In this document: one piece after another, positions 1 to 13,100 of the stretch
How positions within the stretch are numbered: position 1 is the first letter of the stretch
How the letters are laid out: each line of letters begins with the position of its first letter
DNA from: Prinia subflava
Taxonomy: Eukaryota; Chordata; Aves; Passeriformes; Cisticolidae
Direction of reading: 5' to 3'
Assembly (NCBI RefSeq): GCF_021018805.1
Contig: NC_086258.1
Coordinates: forward strand, 9,947,259 to 10,011,258
Length of the DNA stretch: 64,000 nt
Program-made: the position numbers and the translations under genes
The notes under the pieces: generated by a model
Database searches by the model: none
What the model was told of the DNA's origin: nothing
Seen by the model: the letters and a program-made list of their open reading frames with translations, nothing else

Positions 1-3000
1 GTTGGAGTATATAAAACACCTGTGAGTTTCAATAAGTAGTTTCATATTAAGATCAGCAGTTCACAAACTAGAAAATAACTTCAGCAATGGAAGCACATAA
101 AAAGCGTGGAAACAGAAAAGCACATTGACTCTGCCTCAGATTCCCTGCTTACTCTTAAGTAGATGCATCCAAGGAATATTTAGGTTAAATTCAAACCAAA
201 TCAATTCAGAACAATTCAAATAACCAGGAATTATTCAGTTTACAACTAATGGTCGCTCAGGCAAATAAACCTGAATAAGACTGAATAATTAGCCATGAAG
301 ACAAAGAGAATTAATTATGCTTCAGTGAAGAGATTCACTTATCCTCAGTACTTCCTGCTGCACGCAAGGAGGTATCAGTACTCATGGTCCCAGTTCCATG
401 TGAAAGGTGTAGCTCATGGAGTATTTACAACATGGTAACAGGACGTAATCCAGTGGTTTCCTACCAGTCCCAGCCCTGTCAGAATCACTGCAGTGCCAGA
501 GAACAGGCAGGACTCTGTACGTCCCAGCAGAGCCTGCAGCGCAGCTCCCGCAGCGAGGCGAGGACAAACCCCTCCGGGCTGCGGCTGCAGCAGCAGCACC
601 GCTGCAGCCCCGCCGTGCTGCTGGGTCACTCCCACAGCGCGCTGCTCCGGGCCAGCCCTGCCGGAGCTCACCTCGACCCTCAGGTGCGGGGCTGTTCCTC
701 ACCGACACCGCGAGTCCGCCTGGGATGCCTGGAACCACTAGGTGTCAGCAGAAGAAAGTGCACGGCCACGGCTCCCATGCCGAAAACCTGAGCCTGCTTC
801 CCGACATCCCCCAGCTGCTCGGTCCTACCAAGCACCCTCACACACACCCTGTATTCACACAGGTTGTTCTGCTCAAGGTGACCTACTTGTGTGAATTAAT
901 CTTTAGAAGAGATAAAAACATTCCCTGTGCAAACAACAGAAACATTGGGAATTTGAGACAAGTCACTGGAGTGAACAAATGCGCACACTGGTGTCACCGG
1001 TAGACATTTAACCACTTGCACCAGGATGATGTGCACAGCACAGCCCGGTGAGCACCCAGCTGCTGCACAGTGTGACTGCACTCAGCAGCAGCAGAGCCTC
1101 GTGTGAGTCCCTCACCGCCAGCAGAGACTCCTCTGCATTTAACACTGGCTCAGGGCAACGGCAAACACCGTAGCAAACAGCACTGCAGCAGGGATTGTGT
1201 CAAGTAAATATTACAATTACTATTGTGCTTGTCGACTGTATTCATGGACTGTATTCATATTCATGTTTTTTCATGCAATTTCCAGTTACCAAAGGCCTCA
1301 GAAAGTTCATGGCAACAGAAACTCATTGCCATTGTTCTGTTTATATGTACGTTACACAACCTTGCATCTCTGGAGTAAAAGCCTCTGAACAGAATAAGAG
1401 CTCTTACTATGCAAAACTATAATAATGTGAATGTAGAGCCTGCTCGGTGACACAGTCTGGGCCTACACAGAATAATGAAAAATGGATTCACACCATTTAT
1501 CCCATAAAGTCAGCTCATACCAATGAGACAGTCTATGAAATTAAATGTCTTATGAGACAGAAACTATGAAAGGAGGAGAAGCTGCTGCTTCTTTGAATTT
1601 ATTTTCTAATTATCCATGATTTTAAATGAACAGTCAGGTTTCTGGAGTTACAGGACAGGAAATGCAAAGAACCATCTCATGTTTGGTATTGCTTATGCCC
1701 TGTACTTACTCCATGTGAAGGTGATACATGAACATGAAACATCTACAAATTTGCTTTGTCTAAATCTTAATATTGAAAGGTATAATCCCAAATCAAATGA
1801 ATGATTTATAAAAAGCCTTAGGAAAGAAAGTCCTGAAATTTTCCACTTCCTGATTATTAAAGTGAGTTTTATGACATATTTGTGCAGCTATATTTACAAG
1901 TTTTCTTTGATGGAATGATAAGCAAACCAAACCACTTCTGTTACTTCTTCAGGTTAGCTGTCCCTCAAAGTTGCACTTTCTAGGGGCGTGCCACTGTCAA
2001 CTCCTTTCAAATGTTCATCTTTAACATTCAGCCTTCAAAATACCAGATGGTATTTCCAGAACAGCAATTTAAATTTTTATTTTCCTCCATAAACCCCTTA
2101 ACTAGTTAATCTCACACACACATCCAGGCAAAGCATACACCAATATTCCCAGAGTTGCCTGGCAACTACAGGGAGGAGCGCTGAGAAGAAGGAAGGCTGC
2201 GGGGATGGAGGGGAGTCGGTGTCTCCCCAGCAGGGATAAAGGAGGCTCACAGCCAGAGCGCCTCGCTGCCTCCATCTCTGCCATTCCTACAGCCCCATTT
2301 TAAACACCTCCAGCATTTCACCTGAGATGCTCTGAGAGCCCCGGTCTTACACCCAGACACACACACGAGTCAATACCATTTATTTTTTCCACACAGACAG
2401 ATTCCCCCAGTAAGATGTGGAAGGACTTGTGCTGACTTGAAAAGAAATTTTTGAAACCTGAATACAAACTGCTGAAATGATACTTATTTGATGGTGATAA
2501 CTGGGCTGTTTAAAGTCAGGCTGAGCTATGTCTTCCTCCTGGCCTTAAAAATAACAAGACAAACTAGAGTACTGGAGAGACTTTAACTACTGAAATCCTC
2601 AAGAAACACTATACCCATAGTCCAAGTTTTGGTCATGTAACCATTTAACATCATGGTTAAAATTAAAATTATCACATGTCTGCAGGCCAGATCTTTTCAT
2701 TAATCTTCAAAGAGCAAGAAAATATCAAATACAGCACCTTTTAACACAAAAACACAATGAAGAGATGGCTTTTGCAGAGGAGGGAATGGTCAGCTCTGCA
2801 CTAGCCTCTTACGATCATTAATTTATTCTTTTTTATCATCTCTCCTCTAATTTGGCTGCCTTCAAAACCAAGCCACACCCATACCCTTCCATGGGAAGGA
2901 ACCCATACCCTTCCCTGTGTGATGGATCATGCTTGTTGCACCTGCTTTGTTTTGGAGACTTGAACCCTGTTTTCAGTACTAGGCAGCCAAAGAGCCACCA

Positions 3001-3104
3001 CGCTGACGTTAGGAGAAGTGGGTTATGCTACACTTTGAATTGTTAGGTTTTTTCTCCACCACAGCTGCAGATTTACGTCTTATGCCAATTAATTGCCTAC
3101 TTAC
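1..3104 (-). other. DENND1A: DENND1A intron downstream of window exon 10 (partial)
   Basis: Starts with the GTAAGT donor at 3104 and runs off the left edge. I searched the minus strand for the expected next dDENN exon and did not find it. The stretch is ordinary mixed-composition intron, with an RFX-type X-box at 2154-2166 and a mildly GC-rich patch near 490-720. No gene, RNA gene or clear transposon is visible. Confidence 0.85.
2154..2166. promoter_or_regulatory. RFX-type X-box palindrome
   Basis: GTTGCC-T-GGCAAC: two perfect RFX half-sites in inverted orientation with a one-base spacer. Fits the X-box consensus recognised by RFX transcription factors. Confidence 0.5.
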
Positions 3105-3230
3105 AGGTTCAATTTTCAGGGCGTTTCTGTAGCTCCCAAAGAAAGCCGCTTGTGCTTTTAGAAACGCTCTTGCAACACCATCTCCAGTGGTTGTAGAGAC
3201 TTTCTTCAATCTGTTCTTCAGTGCAGAAAC
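3105..3230 (-). CDS. DENND1A: DENND1A internal exon (window exon 10), start of dDENN
   Basis: Exon of 126 bp, 42 codons, phase 0 at both ends, with a TTTCAG acceptor and GTAAGT donor. It encodes VSALKNRLKKVSTTTGDGVA then RAFLKAQAAFFGSYRNALKI and EP. This is the first part of the dDENN module. VSTTTGDGVARAFLKAQAAFFGSYRNALKIEP is essentially the human DENND1A sequence (about residues 290-331). The next exon, expected to begin with an EEPITFCEE-like sequence, is not in the remaining 3.1 kb, so the gene continues past the left edge. Confidence 0.96.
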
Positions 3231-3741
3231 CTGAAATCACACAGCAGGTCTAGATCACTCTCATATCACAAACAAAGCGCAACACATTGGGGCACAGCTA
3301 AATGAAAAATGTGCTAACCACAGCAGCAGTTATGACAAAAGGTGACACTGGGAATTCAGAGACGAATTTTTCAGTTCTAAAAGCATTACTTTTCAAGCTG
3401 TTTTGCTTCTCTAAGATATGACTGGATTCTATTCAGAAACCAATAGGATACTAAAAGCTTCATTGAACATTTCCTCCTACTTAAAATCCACAGTTACCAT
3501 GCTGTTGAGTACTCTTCTAAAGGTAGTCCATGAAACTGTGTCACTCTTGATTAGAATCCATGAAAGAATTGCAGCTAAATTAATTCAAACATCAGATTAG
3601 TAAGAGAAACTGCTCTGCACAACCAGGCCATCCATCACCACCAAGGCTAGGAACAAATCCTGAAGGTCTGAAAAAATCTATTTGCCACAAATACAAGGGG
3701 GTTTTAAGGCTCTATTGCCTGGCACTTCAAAGCCTGAAGGG

Positions 3742-4135
3742 GCGATGTCCGCGCGTTTCTGGCCGTGCCGGTACCGCCGGGGCCCGGCCCCGCCGCCCTC
3801 CCGCTGCCCCTCAGCAGCACCCGGGGAAACACGCACACCAGGCTCGGGGGTCAAGGAGATGTGTACCCATGAGCCACAGGCTCGAATGTGGAAAATTATT
3901 TTAATGTATTAGCAATTAAAATACAGCGGATAGTGAGAAACAAAGAAAGTTAAACACCTTTGCCTGCCGCCGCCTTTTACCGGCCCAACGCTCCGCCCCA
4001 ACACCGCCTCCCCTCCCTGATGTCAGTCCCGACAGCCCCTCCCGCCGTTCTTTACTCCTCACACTTCTCGCTGGCATCTGCGGCTTTTTACCTGTTCTCG
4101 CACGTTTTTGGAGTTTGCCGAGGGCTCGGTCATGC
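3742..4135. other. CpG-rich patch inside an intron
   Basis: Contains clustered CpG at 3742-3835 (GATGTCCGCGCGTTTC, GTACCGCCGGGGCCCGG) and 3963-4050 (CCGCCGCCTTTTACCGGCCC), separated by an AT-rich gap. It is directly followed by the 4163-4566 minisatellite. Could be a small orphan CpG island or simply GC-rich DNA; no initiator exon recognised. Confidence 0.4.
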
Positions 4136-4162
4136 CCAGGTTCCGCTATGTCCTCCCCCGGC

Positions 4163-4566
4163 CACCCCTCACGGCCCCTCACGGTTCCCTCACGGCTCCC
4201 TCACCTCACGGCCCCTCATGGCTCCCTCACGGCCCCTCACGGCTCCTCACGGCTCCCTCACCTCACGGCCCCTCATGGCTCCCTCACGGCCCCTCATGGC
4301 TCCCTCACGGCTCCCTCAAGGCCCCCTCACCTCATGGATCCCTCACGGCTCCTCACGGTTCCCTCACAGCTCCCTCCCGGCTCCCTCACAGCCCCTCATG
4401 GCTCCTCACGGCTCCCTCACGGCTCCCTCACAGCCCCTCATGGCTCCTCACGGCCCCTCACAGTTCCCTCACGGCTCCCTCACCTCATGGCTCCCTCACG
4501 GCTCCCTCACCTCACAGCCCCTCATGGCTCCCTCATGGCTCCTCACGGCTCCCTCACAGCCCTCAG
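4163..4566. repeat. GC-rich minisatellite, 9-11 bp units
   Basis: About 400 bp of degenerate head-to-tail units alternating between forms such as GGCTCCCTCAC, GGCTCCTCAC and GGCCCCTCA[C/T]. Higher-order blocks separated by CTCAC are visible. C-rich on the plus strand, so the DENND1A transcript would carry the G-rich complement with repeated GTGAGG motifs. The open frames across it result from the repetition. Confidence 0.92.
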
Positions 4567-6415
4567 CACCGCAGACAGAACCAGGACAAGCCGAGGTTCT
4601 GCCACAGATCTCACACAACACAGAGCAAGACAACCCCAAATACCTGGGGCACTGGTTCTTTACAGGAGTTAGGTGGTGCTTTAGAGGCTGCGGCCATGCC
4701 GCGCACAAAAGCCCGAGTTTAGTGAGATACCGGACACAAAACCAGGCAGGAGCCCCGATTTCAGGGGAAAGCAGAATGGCATGAAATCCCAGTTATCCCG
4801 ATTTTCAGGAGAACATGACTGACTCCATAAATATCCATATGATGAATTTAACAGAAAGAGCCAATAACTAGCAAATCTTCCAAATGCCATACTGAAAATC
4901 TCCATGGGGTAGCTCTGTGTACTTCACACCACGCAAGAAACGCTGCAGCAGGAATATTATTGACAGAGTGAGCAGATCCTCTGGTAGTGACCATAACTAA
5001 CTGTTTTCAGAGAATATAAATTACACCTCATAAAACATAAGCTGATGGTTCAAATGTTCAAATTAACTTTCAAGCCCTTCTTTCCACCCTCCGGCTCCCA
5101 ATGAAAGCTTGCTGTGGCTTCATCCGTATCTCTGAAATCCCACCCGACGGGTCGGGTTTTCTCAGCCTTGGGCGGTGCCACCAGCCTGCCTCGGTTGCGC
5201 AGGGCAGCCGGATTTTCCTGAACTGTGTGAGTGCCTCGGGTCCATCCTCCCGTAGCACATCCCTAACTTAACCTCCTCCTGCAGCGTTTGGGGAGGGCAC
5301 AGTGACCCCTTGTCGTGCTCCACAGGTGTTAAATATAGACTCCACGCTGGGCACTACTCGCTTTTCTTCTACGTTATCTTTGCACTTGTGTTTACTAGAA
5401 CAGTTGCAAAGACATTTCCTTTTAAATCTTCTGCGGATTCTGCTGTAAAAGGCGCTTCATTATTTAGTATAACAGAAATAACCAAGAGTGTGTCCAGCAC
5501 TGTTTATAAATCTGAATGCTTATGCCAGTGATCCACGCATTAATGAGCCCACAAACCCATATTAACATAACACGATACCAGATTTAGTCTGAAGCCAGTA
5601 AAATAAGCTCACTCCTATTCACTGAGATAACGTTCCTCAAGGAGATCTGTAATCCTCTAAATATAAAAGCTTCACCAGATTGTCAAACCCAAACAGCATA
5701 CTTCATGTTCGAAGGGGTCTAGACTTGTAAGGTTGAAATATGCTTTTATTTTCTATATTAACTTATATAAATCATTTAAAGGTAGTTTTTAAAAGTGTAA
5801 TAAAATATCCAGAACTCTGAAACTTTCAAATCCATCTCCAACATTATTATAAGGGGTTTTCTTTAAACATTCATGTGAAGATACAGAACCTTCCATCTAT
5901 ATAGAAGGAAAAGGGTCTACACTTCATTTTAGGCTTTTTAGAATTAGGGTTGTTTCCTGACTGAAGAGACAGTGATACTTTAAAAAAACCTCAAATTGTG
6001 ACCAGTGAAAATGAGGATTATTTCTAGCCAAACAGACACATATACATGCAGTCTACCCTGAGTGTTTTTAAAGAAGATTTTTATACTTCTGGCAGTTGAG
6101 GTTTAAAGGTCCGATTTCAACTCTCACCATGTTTCAGAATGCAATCTGTGCAATGCAGCAGAATGAAATGGTTCAGTAAAGGTGCTAGTGGAAATTCTTT
6201 TAATTAGGTCCAAGGCTTTTCAGTTGTCAACATGAATAAAGCAAGAAACGCTCTACTGCAAACACAGCGTAAGAAATAAAAATGGATCCACCTTTAGGAA
6301 AATGGTTTGGCTGCAGAGCTGCAGTTTGGCACTGCTGGCTGCCCTGGCAGCAGCTCGTTCCCTGTGTGCACACCCGGCTCCCTCCCCGTGGTGGCTCTGT
6401 GGAGAGTGGCAGCAG

Positions 6416-7204
6416 GAGCCCACAGCGGGGCTGGGACACGCAGAGCCCACGGCAGAGCAGGGACATGCAGAGCCCACAGCAGAGAGGGGACACGCAGAGC
6501 CCACAGCGGGGCTGGGACACGCAGAGCCCACGGGGAAGCGGGGACATGCAGAGCCCATGGCAGAGAGGGGACACGCAGAGCCCACGGCAGAGAGGGGACA
6601 CGCAGAGCCCACGGCAGAGGGGGGACACGCAGAGCCCACGGCAGAGTGGGGACACGCAGAGCCCACAGCAGGGCTGGGACACGCAGAGCCCACAGCAGAG
6701 GGGACACGCAGAGTCCGCAGCAGAGGGGGGACACGCAGAGCCCACGGCAGAGGGGGGACACGCAGAGCCCACAGAGAAGCAGGGACACGCAGAGCCCACA
6801 GCAGGGAGGGGACACGCAGAGCCCACGGCAGAGGGGACACGCAGAGCCCACAGCAGAGAGGGGACACGCAGAGCCCACAGCGGGGCTGGGACACGCAGAG
6901 CCCGCGGCAGAGCGGGGACACGCAGAGCCCACAGCAGGGCTGGGACACGCAGAGCCCGCGGCAGAGCGGGGACACGCAGAGCCCACAGCAGGGCTGGGAC
7001 ACGCAGAGCCCGCGGCAGAGCGGGGACACGCAGAGCCCACAGAGAAGCAGGGACACGCAGAGCCCACAGCAGGGAGGGGACACGCAGAGCCCACGGCAGA
7101 GCGGGGACACGCAGAGCTCACAGCGGGGCTGGGACACGCAGAGCCCACGGCAGAGAGGGGACACGCAGAGCCCACGGCAGAGAGGGGACACGCAGAGCCC
7201 ACGG
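6416..7204. repeat. 27-bp minisatellite (24-bp variants), about 29 copies
   Basis: Head-to-tail units of the form GGACACGCAGAGCCCACGGC followed by a variable 7-base end (AGAGCGG, AGAGAGG, GGGGCTG and similar). Occasional units lack three bases. Because unit lengths are multiples of three and most units lack stops, all frames on both strands stay open for hundreds of codons. No unit shows protein-like conservation. Confidence 0.95.
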
Positions 7205-7826
7205 CTGCCCTGCTCTGCGCCGCCCCAGCACACGCCCAGGCCCTCATTCAGCAACAACCACAGCTGACACAGCAAGCTCAGACTCCATTCCTTGTAGCGT
7301 GGGGCTCTGAATACAACCATGACTGGAAGATGACACTTATTTGGAAATACATGAAAAATCCATACGGGCTGCATTAAAAAAAAATGACTACCCCCACTTT
7401 GCTATTCGCTGCAACACAGACGGTGGTGTAGGAGACTTGTCAGCAGCAGATGCACTTATTGTAATCACAGTCCTTAATAAATCTCTTTTTTAATATTGAT
7501 TATTTTAAAAGGAAAGTTACTTCCCAGGGTGCTCTCATGCTGCCAGATTTCCAGCTATACATCAGAAGCAGAAGGTGGAGAAGGGCAGGTTTTCACATTT
7601 CAAATAGTTAATCAGTAACACAGTAGTACAAACCTTGATTTTCAGGGACATGACCTGCCCACTTCAGAAGCCTGACAGCCAGCAGGCACTGCTGAGGTAA
7701 ACTGGGGCAAGGGAACAACTTGAGCTGACTCTGCTGGAACTGCCTCAATTCTGCCCAGCTCCCCTGACACAAATTCTAACTGGAAAAGACCTTTCACTGG
7801 GCCCTATGTTTGTTTGGACCCTAAGA

Positions 7827-7858
7827 ATTAAAGAATAAAGAATAAAGAAAAAAGAATA
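7827..7858 (+). repeat. Short AATAAAG tandem repeat
   Basis: Three to four imperfect copies of AATAAAG / AAAAAAG. Confidence 0.7.
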
Positions 7859-8300
7859 GTTCATTCTTGATTTTCAAAAACCAGTTTATGTAGCAACATC
7901 ACTATCATGAAACTCAAGAACAACTCACTACCTGAAGCTCTGAAAGAATCATAAGACTTCATTCACTTGATTTAAAAAGTGGTTCAAGGAGAGGGGGAAA
8001 ACAGCTTTCAGAAATTTTCCACTGATTAATTACCTGATGGTGGATACACCACAGAGAAGATGCTTTTGCTCACTGATGAATATAGATAGATTTAATTTAG
8101 TAGAGTAAATTTTGTCTATTCAGCAGTGCATGAATTGCTCACTGCTCACATTAAGTAGCAAAACTGGCAGAGTAGTTTGACATAACAGGCATTTATAATC
8201 AGGAAACTCTTGAAGACATTTTTAGTTCCTCAGATCATAAATGCATCTACTTAGACTAAGACCAGTGGGGGGACACACTCCCAAAATCTTCCCGGGAAGC

Positions 8301-8335
8301 AAAAAGGAAAAAAAAAAGAGAAAAGAAAAAAAAGT
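8301..8335 (+). repeat. A-rich tract
   Basis: A/G low-complexity run, no associated element seen. Confidence 0.75.
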
Positions 8336-8453
8336 ATAATGGATTGGCTTTAGTATCTCCCTGCTGAGACGAACAACTTGATCCACTTACAGTTCCAAAC
8401 ACATGATGCATGAAAGAACTGACAGAAATTCAATTCTTGCACAGCAGAGCAGC

Positions 8454-8466
8454 TGCTCTCTAGTGG
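8454..8466 (-). promoter_or_regulatory. CTCF-like motif (one mismatch)
   Basis: The minus strand reads CCACTAGAGAGCA, one base away from a good CTCF core (A for G in the GGC triplet). Same orientation as the motif at 47.5 kb. Weak on its own. Confidence 0.25.
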
Positions 8467-10088
8467 TCAAAGCCAACTCTGGAACCGTGTGAAGGGACAG
8501 ACCTGGAGGAGGAGCTGCACCATCCAGGTAACTGCAACTATGTGCCAGAGCTAAAGCCCACATAAACCTCCAGCCCAAACATTAATTACACAACGCAACA
8601 CGACTCAACCTAAAGCTTTGTTGTGAAAAATATTAATCCCAGCTGTATTTATATAGCAGTTGTGAAAAAAAAATACCCCATATATGCTACTGGTGAGCCC
8701 TGCCAGTTAATTGAATTTGCTGGCAGCACTTCCTCTGCTCTGCTCTCGACATCCTCTGAGATAAAATGGAGCTTTTAAATAGACCTGTGGAAAACTGAAT
8801 CAAGAAATTTGAACTAATAAAACACAACTCTCTACTGTTATAAAAGTGAAGTAAAAGTAAATAATGAAAGGAAGGAAGTCTCTTAAAATTTATTACATTC
8901 CAAAGCTTGAAGTTCTGTGTTTATTGGAGAAGTCTCTTCTGATGTTCTACAGTGTGCCCACAACAGCTCCTTTAATGAAGTCTCATAAAATCTAATATAA
9001 TACTTGATTGTTGACAAATCATATACATGTTTGAGGCCCCGTGCCCACTGTATGCAGACATTTCTTACATAATTCCATGGAATTTACAAGTCTGTCATTC
9101 CCGGGTTGTGGATAATGGCAGGAGCAGTGACCAGCTGGCAGATCTGGATGCTGGGAGTGAAATCAAAATGAAAAACTATATACAGCCAGAAAAAATCACG
9201 GAATCAACTTTTACAGACTAAATGCTTGACTAAAGCCAAAACGTTCCCAATCAAGACGGCCTTTCCTTTCCTCCTGAGCTCCTGTGGAATGGATCCCGCC
9301 GGAATGCCGGGGTGCCACAGGAGGCACTGGGCACTCGCCCTCACTGCAGCTTCTCCTCACACACCAGCCCACACTGAGCTCCCTGCACATCAGTTCTGTT
9401 CCTCAACTGCACATAAAAGTGTTCAGATCTGACTGTCAGCACGGTATTTCCAACTAGCAAAGGAAATGCAGATTTTCCCCTGCCACGTTCTCCTAAAGAT
9501 TCACTCTCTGCCTTGAAAACAGCTCCTGACACTCTCACTCCTCTGCTCTCCCCTCTCAGCTCCTCCAGTGGAGATGATTGCAGCAGCAAGTGGGATGTCT
9601 TTATGTAGCATTAAATGTCAAGTATTTATACACCATTACTATCAAGTTATTAAAAACATGAAATAATTTACCAATAAAAAAGGTGAATGAGAAAGAAAAT
9701 GAGTTCTGAATTCTGAATTCAATAGCAGTGACTGAAGTAGCTGTGAAGACATCATTTTCATATCTCAGGATATAAAATGCACAAAATTCCTTAAAGCTCA
9801 CCTGGAAGCAGTCACAGGAAAAAAAACCCCACCCAATTTCCTTTGGAAAGAACAGTTAACTAAAGATGCAGGATTGCCAGCTCAGTTGAGCATTAGCTGA
9901 TTTGCACTGGGAGGCTTCAATGCACATCTGCAGAGGTTGCAACAACCATTCCCAGACACTGTGGGACAGCGAGAACGGAGGGAGGGCAGCTCAGGGCTCC
10001 CAGAGAGCTCCCAGTGAGAGCCCTCGGTGCCAGCGAGCAGGAGCTGCTGCCAGGAGCAGAACCCTTGTGGAAGTCACTGCATACATAC

Positions 10089-10190
10089 CACGTCATTGGG
10101 GAGGCTCTGAAGGTCATCAAAAGGGGTTTCCAGTGTGTTGGTGTCTACGTTAAGGATCACCACATCTTCCAGGGCCATGCTTCTTACTTT
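10089..10190 (-). CDS. DENND1A: DENND1A internal exon (window exon 9), end of cDENN
   Basis: Exon of 102 bp, 34 codons, phase 0 at both ends, with a GTATAG acceptor and GTATGT donor. It encodes [20 protein letters not shown] then [14 protein letters not shown]. The [25 protein letters not shown] stretch matches the end of the human DENND1A cDENN module (about residues 256-289). DENND1B has a different ending (ESPFSDLNNLPSDV). Confidence 0.96.
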
Positions 10191-13100
10191 CTATACGTGA
10201 GCAAATTCAGGAAAAAGGAAAGGAAAATGTAAGTATGGGGAATTAAATTTTATGGTGATGGCAGAACAACATGGCACTACAAAACCTCAACCATTTTAAG
10301 AACAATCCTGATTCCTGACTTCCTGTCATCATTTGTTTTATTTATTCATTTTACAGTGCTAAAAAGTAACCTTCAGTTGGCAGAGAGAAGTTCTTAACAT
10401 CATGCACACTGAAATTTAATAAACCAGAGAGTCTGTGATTATTCAAGTAAAGTTTTATTTCAAGCACCTCTACTAATGTTTGTCTTGGTGTCCTATTTGC
10501 CCATTTAACAGTTTCTAGTAGTCAGGATTTCAAGCAAATCTTTTTATATTTGGAAATTCATTTAAATAACAACAAAGAGTGGATTATCCAAGAGTTGAGA
10601 GTCACATTAAATCAGGATTGAACCGGTTTCCAAATTCCAGGTAGAATTTTGGGAGTCTAATAAACGCAAGTTTACAACTGCATCTAAGTAAAATGGATGC
10701 TATGAGAGCCTAATCAGTAAACAATTAAAATGAGGGGGAAAAAAACAAAGCTAAGAGAAATTTAATTCCACCATATCCTGGTCAGCAAGTCTGAACTTTC
10801 TCTCGAGTTCCAACGAATTGAGGGCAAGTTTCTAATCAGGTCTGAAGCTCACATCTTCTGTAACAGTCCTGACACACAGAAAAGAATAACCCATTTCTCA
10901 AAAGAATGATCATCAGTACCTGTGACTCTGAGTATCTAAAGGTATCTGTGATCTAAGCACATTTAAACACTGCCAGACTTGGTTTCCCCGCTTAATCATC
11001 AGTAAATGAGTCACTGATACCAAACAGAGCAGCATTTAAACACTTAACACTTCTCCCACTAACAGCAGACTTGAATTTTTTCTTTCTTTCTGTCTGACTA
11101 ATCACACAGGTTTACTCTCTTCAAATAAAGCTTTGAAAATTCAAAATCAGAAAAACTGGAACTACAGAATATGGTAATTGAGGAAATTTCCCAGCGACAC
11201 TGTAAAAAATATTTAAGTAGCTACCTACCTACACACAGGACCAAATGAAAGTTACTGAGCAGGAAGGTGAACAAAAATGTACTCAATTTTTAATTAAGGT
11301 TTTGTGGGGTGGAGGGAATTGTTTCCTTTAAAAGAAAGGAACTAAAGTCCTAAAACAATGGCGAAGTTGAGCCTTAGGCAGTTAAATAATTACCCTCGGT
11401 TTTCAAGGCTCAGTCCTCTGTCTATAAAGCAAACTGCTGTGTACTTAGGGCTGAAAAAAACCCCAACAACCATAAAACCCACTTTGTAGACATTTAAGTT
11501 TAGGTCTTCATGAGACATTTCTTTAACTTAAATAGAAGAATATTACATTTAATGCTTTCCATATAAAGAGCAGCAGCACTGCCTGACAAACCAGGTACTT
11601 TGCAGGAACCAAAGGTCAGCCCGTTGGCTGCATCTGATAAACTCTAAAGCAATCCAGGAGCCTCGCTCCTTCTAGGAGTCCGGAAGCACCAGACAAACTG
11701 ATTTGCTCCTTCCTGCTTCACAAAATTAAAAATCTCACTTATACTCAAAGGAGTCTCAAAAGCTCCAACAAAAAGGTCTTGCAAAGTACTTAACCAAAGC
11801 CAGAAGCTTGTCAGCCTCAGCGCCGGCAGGACAAGACAGAGGGAAGGAAACCTCTCCTGCGTGCTGCCGAACGTGCCAGGGGCGTTTCTGAGCCCCTGGT
11901 GGTGAATCTGCAGCTCCCCTCAGTGAAATGTGGGCTTTTGTGGGCACAGAGCAGGCCTGAGGCAGCAGGGACAGCCCAGAAGGATGGAACAGGACTGCAA
12001 ATGCTGCTCGGTGATCACCCACGCCTGGCCCAGGAATTGTCACATCCCAAAGGGAGCTGGTGTTAAACTCGGCTGGGCTGCGCCTTTACACCACCAAGAG
12101 CTCAAGCCCACTGTAAAGATTTGCAATATTCGTACAAAGGCAGTGGCTTTCCCTTGAGACCAACCCTCAGATTTAATAAAACACTGGAGACTGACTTGAT
12201 TAATAGCATCTGTCTTGCAATGCATTCAAAAACATATAATTTTTTGATGGTCCAATTGTGGCTCATTCTACAGAAATGCAGACTGACCAGTTCATATTAA
12301 TCTTTAGTTGGTTTTACCATCTCTCCTGTCACTGTCACCTTTGATAAAGCTAGTATCAGGCAGCTATAGGGGCTGTTGTTAAATAATCACACACTTCTTT
12401 CACTAAACCTGGCACCTAATCAGCCCAACCAACATGAAAATCACAGTATTTGCTCTCTTGTTGGAATTTGAGTAAAAATTCCCATCATTCAGCTGCAATT
12501 CTCACATTAAACCCCACTGGATTCTGTGAATCACGAAAACATGTAGATCATTTTTCACAAGTACAGTTTGTGTGTTGTCATAATTTTCTGGCACTGGGAA
12601 GGGACAGCCACAAGCCACACACAGCCCCAGTCCGTATTTCACAACTTCCTGAAGAGCTAAACAGAATTTTACAAGTGATACCCGTGCACCAGACTGGACT
12701 GTATTCAGTAGGTTCATATTTTGCTGGAAAGAAATGTGGCTAAGCAAGGACCAAGAGGAAACGTGAACATTACAGATTCCTTATCTCATTTTCCCACAGG
12801 TCAGGGATGTACTGAGTCAAAAGGAGAGGTTCAGTGAAAATGTGCATCACATCTCACTCCTGCAAAGCTTTCTAAACCATCCTGGCCCAATTACTTGTAG
12901 CCATAATTAATCGCCTAAAATCCATCTAAATCAAACTAACATCTACACCTGCCTTTTATTTTAAATGTCTCTTTTTAAAAGAGTGGAGAGGTATGGAAAG
13001 CTGGTTTAACAAGCACACTGAACCCATTGTTTATGGCCTCTATAAACATGGCTTAGTAAGAATTACTGACTTAATCAGAGAGAACTTATCTCCTGGTGAA

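Larger units (their letters stand above)
3231..10088 (-). other. DENND1A: DENND1A intron between window exons 9 and 10
   Basis: A 6.9-kb intron with GTATGT donor and TTTCAG acceptor. It holds an orphan CpG-rich patch (about 3742-4135), two GC-rich minisatellites (4163-4566 and 6416-7204), short A-rich runs, and a CTCF-like motif at 8454-8466. No additional coding exon could be supported; the long open frames here come from the tandem repeats. Confidence 0.88.

Noticed and set aside
3960..4784. Proline/serine-rich open frames up to 274 codons
   Set aside because: They are translations of the CCCTCACGG-type tandem array.
6227..7377. Several 300-370-codon open frames on both strands
   Set aside because: All are readings of the 27-bp minisatellite; unit length divisible by three keeps every frame open. 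No domain, and no start or splice context.
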